Shown: positions 6,721-8,330 of the stretch, piece after piece | How the letters are laid out: each line of letters begins with the position of its first letter | Numbering within the stretch: the stretch's first letter is position 1 | DNA from: RZYP01 sp964386405 | GTDB taxonomy: Bacteria > Bacillota > Negativicutes > Acidaminococcales > Acidaminococcaceae | Direction of reading: 5' to 3' | Assembly (NCBI GenBank): GCA_964386405.1 | Contig: CAYLRW010000064.1 | Location: 1-8,330, forward strand | Length of the DNA stretch: 8,330 nucleotides | Position numbers and translations under genes: made by a program | Notes under the pieces: model-generated | What the model saw: the letters and a program-made list of their open reading frames with translations, nothing else | Databases searched by the model: none | Told to the model about the DNA's origin: nothing

Positions 6721-7356
6721 ATGGATGGTTTACAAAAAATTTTAAACGGTATTGTCCAATTTAAACGTGAAGATTTTGAACAGCACAAGGAACTTTTTCA
6801 TAATCTGGGTACGTCACAAAAACCACATACTCTTTTTATCGCTTGTTCTGATTCACGGGTGGATCCCAATTTGATTACTAAAACGTTGCCGGGAGAACTT
6901 TTTATTATCCGCAATATAGCCAATCTGGTGCCACCGTATCGTGCAACAGCCGAATTCGTGGCGACAACTGCCGCTATTGAATATGCGGTAGTTTTCCTGG
7001 AAGTAGAGCATATTATTGTCTGTGGACATTCAAATTGCGGTGGCTGCAATGCCTGTCTGAGACCGCCTGAATACTTGGAAGCTGCTCCCCATACTAAAAA
7101 ATGGCTGGAGTTGGCCCATCCTGTTCGTGACAGGGTACTGGAAACCTTAAGCGATAATGAGCCGGCAGCCAGAGAATGGATGATGGAGCAGGAGAATGTC
7201 GTCGAGCAATTGAAGCATCTTTTGACTTATCCGTATATAAGGGAGAAAGTCAAAGCGAAAAAACTTACTTTAGACGGCCTGCATTATATTATTGAGACTG
7301 GCGAAGTGTTCAGGTATGACTGTAAAGAAGCAAGATTTATTTTGGCAAACGGCTGA
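6721..7356 (+). CDS. Beta-class carbonic anhydrase
   Basis: This 211-residue cytoplasmic zinc enzyme interconverts CO2 and bicarbonate. Signature motifs are complete: CSDSR (zinc ligand Cys42, catalytic dyad Asp44-Arg46) and GHSNCGG (zinc ligands His103 and Cys106). RNIANLVPP (64-72) is the conserved strand after the first motif. Length fits the bacterial beta class, and no signal peptide is present. The start is supported by AGGGGTG (6707-6713) with a 7-nt spacer. It follows the GRE operon in the same direction but lies beyond a good terminator, so it is probably its own unit. In anaerobes such enzymes supply bicarbonate for carboxylation and help with CO2 produced by decarboxylation. A functional link to the GRE is only inference from proximity. 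Confidence 0.92.
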   Translation: MDGLQKILNGIVQFKREDFEQHKELFHNLGTSQKPHTLFIACSDSRVDPNLITKTLPGELFIIRNIANLVPPYRATAEFVATTAAIEYAVVFLEVEHIIVCGHSNCGGCNACLRPPEYLEAAPHTKKWLELAHPVRDRVLETLSDNEPAAREWMMEQENVVEQLKHLLTYPYIREKVKAKKLTLDGLHYIIETGEVFRYDCKEARFILANG

Positions 7357-7424
7357 AGGTATGGTTAGGAAATACTCACGCAAATCTGTTATTAAAAAAC
7401 ATAAATAAATATTGCCTGGCCAAT

Positions 7425-7497
7425 AAAAAATCCCTTCGCCGGAAACGTGATGACAACTTGCAGTCAACTCATGTCCAATCCAAGCGAGGGATTTTTA
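7425..7497. terminator. Long bidirectional terminator-like hairpin between convergent genes
   Basis: The left arm (7425-7438, A-tract then TCCCTTCGC) and right arm (7484-7496, GCGAGGGA then T-tract) are complementary apart from one bulged base. Each strand therefore ends in a run of T after a GC-containing stem. The arms enclose about 45 nt, and the stem can extend inward through a GGA/TCC pairing (minus-strand CGCUUGGA with UCCGGCG). It sits between the carbonic anhydrase stop (7356) and the hydrolase stop (7502) and can serve both. The large, partly structured interior is more than a simple terminator needs, so a repeated element or small RNA 3' end is possible. Confidence 0.6.
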
Positions 7498-7501
7498 TTT
7501 T

Positions 7502-8248
7502 TTAGTTCCTTTGTAAGAATGCCAGTGCTGCGCTTCGAAATTTATCTTTAGCGGTCCACATAAGAGGGTGATCACCTTCATTCACGAGATAGAGCTCCGC
7601 TTTTTCGATTTGGCGTACCATATCAAGCATGTCGTCACCAAAATAGGGTACATACTCCTCTTCACGCAAACCGCCACAGAGGAGGACAGGGCAGCTGATA
7701 TTATCAAGTTTATCTTTGAAAACATGACCATTGGCAGCGATATCAAGCATTATGCCATTGTCTTTTTGAACGACTTCAAACCAATCGTCACCGTGGGCTT
7801 TTTTCCAAAAATCTATTTGTGCCTTGTCTGGAATATTGCGGGTTTCAACGCATAGGCGCAGCATATCGTCATATTCGTAATCAGTCAGTTCACTGTCTGC
7901 AATAATTGAAGTCACTATTTCTGGATGTTTTGCGGCAAGCAGCATAGCAACAGCAGTTCCGCCGCTGCAGCCTATGATGTGAGCAGATTCTTTGTCAAGA
8001 TGCTTGATCAGGTTGGCAGTATCTTCGGCGGCCTCTGACCACCATTCACGTGTCCAGTCACGGAGCCGGTCTGATTTGCCGGTACCCCAGAAATCTAGGG
8101 AAACAGTGTGAAAATATTTACTGAAGTATTCGATGTCATCAGAATGATTAGCGGAAGAAGCTGTATTGCCAGGCAGAATCAAGAGCAGATCGCCTGTGCC
8201 TTTTTCTCTGTAATGTAGTTTATGACCGTTGCTGTAAAAATATGGCAT
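7502..8248 (-). CDS. Alpha/beta-fold hydrolase, substrate unknown
   Basis: This 248-residue soluble hydrolase begins with GHKLHYREKGTGDLLLILPG (about 8-27), the usual first strands and oxyanion loop of this fold. FWGTGKSDR (53-61) follows, as in the haloperoxidase/lipase-like branch. The nucleophile elbow is GCSGG with Ser95. The general base is His227 in NEGDHPLMW. The acid residue is probably among Glu196-Glu198 after LLCGG, where many relatives have Asp; this is less certain. The reading frame extends upstream to a GTG at 8320. I chose the ATG at 8248 because GAGGTGA (8254-8260) lies 5 nt before it and homology-like sequence begins there. It could be an esterase, lactonase, aminopeptidase or C-C hydrolase. 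It is convergent with the carbonic anhydrase gene, and no link to the GRE locus is evident. Confidence 0.85.
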   Translation of the reverse strand: MPYFYSNGHKLHYREKGTGDLLLILPGNTASSANHSDDIEYFSKYFHTVSLDFWGTGKSDRLRDWTREWWSEAAEDTANLIKHLDKESAHIIGCSGGTAVAMLLAAKHPEIVTSIIADSELTDYEYDDMLRLCVETRNIPDKAQIDFWKKAHGDDWFEVVQKDNGIMLDIAANGHVFKDKLDNISCPVLLCGGLREEEYVPYFGDDMLDMVRQIEKAELYLVNEGDHPLMWTAKDKFRSAALAFLQRN

Positions 8249-8253
8249 CTTAA

Positions 8254-8260
8254 TCACCTC
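8254..8260 (-). promoter_or_regulatory. Ribosome binding site that decides the hydrolase start
   Basis: On the minus strand GAGGTGA lies 5 nt before the ATG at 8248. No comparable site precedes the farther GTG at 8320, so the shorter protein is preferred. Confidence 0.7.
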
Positions 8261-8330
8261 ACAATATATGTTTCCACATAATTTAAGAAACTCCTTGCAG
8301 ACAAAAACACCACTTTTCACAAAAATTGTG

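Noticed and set aside
8249..8320. Upstream GTG extension of the alpha/beta hydrolase
   Set aside because: A good ribosome site immediately before the ATG at 8248 and the start of the family-like sequence favour the shorter form.
8318..8330. Short palindrome CACAA-AAA-TTGTG at the window edge
   Set aside because: It is short and AT-rich, lies at the end of the available sequence, and has no promoter clearly associated with it. Chance is a sufficient explanation.

Overview
The window looks like a chromosomal segment from a strictly anaerobic, low-to-moderate-GC bacterium of the Bacillota. A Negativicutes-type organism is possible but not proven. The reasons are the oxygen-sensitive glycyl radical enzyme with its activase, the strong AGGAGG-type ribosome binding sites, the sigma-A-type promoters, and T-tract terminators. 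All genes appear intact. I see no rRNA, tRNA, CRISPR array, insertion sequence or phage gene.

Layout. Positions 54-2393 (minus strand) hold a three-gene operon: an M20 metallopeptidase followed by the two halves of a YjiH/YjiG membrane system. A control region at about 2394-2614 separates it from a plus-strand operon at 2615-6567. That operon encodes a GntR/FCD regulator, a 788-residue glycyl radical enzyme (GRE) and its radical-SAM activase, and ends at an intrinsic terminator (6570-6606). Next comes a separately transcribed beta-carbonic anhydrase (6721-7356). A minus-strand alpha/beta hydrolase (7502-8248) converges on it, and the two share a long hairpin with T-tracts on both sides (7425-7497).

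How it fits together (inference). The control region contains a 23-bp imperfect palindrome (core GTATAC-A-GTATAC). It overlaps the likely promoter of the regulator-GRE operon and lies just upstream of a very good promoter for the peptidase-transport operon. One regulator could therefore sense a metabolite and control both arms: import (YjiHG), hydrolysis of an amide or peptide-like bond (M20), and radical cleavage of a product (GRE plus activase). The peptidase-transport transcript also has a terminator-like hairpin in its roughly 99-nt leader, which suggests a second layer of control.

The main point of interest is the GRE. The glycyl radical loop (Gly763) and thiyl cysteine (Cys432) are clear. 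However, the Cys-x-Glu motif shared by dehydratase, lyase and arylacetate decarboxylase GREs is replaced by Cys-Val-Val-Pro, and other acid/base positions are also changed. The reaction cannot be assigned from known GRE classes by inspection, so this locus is a reasonable candidate for an undescribed catabolic pathway.
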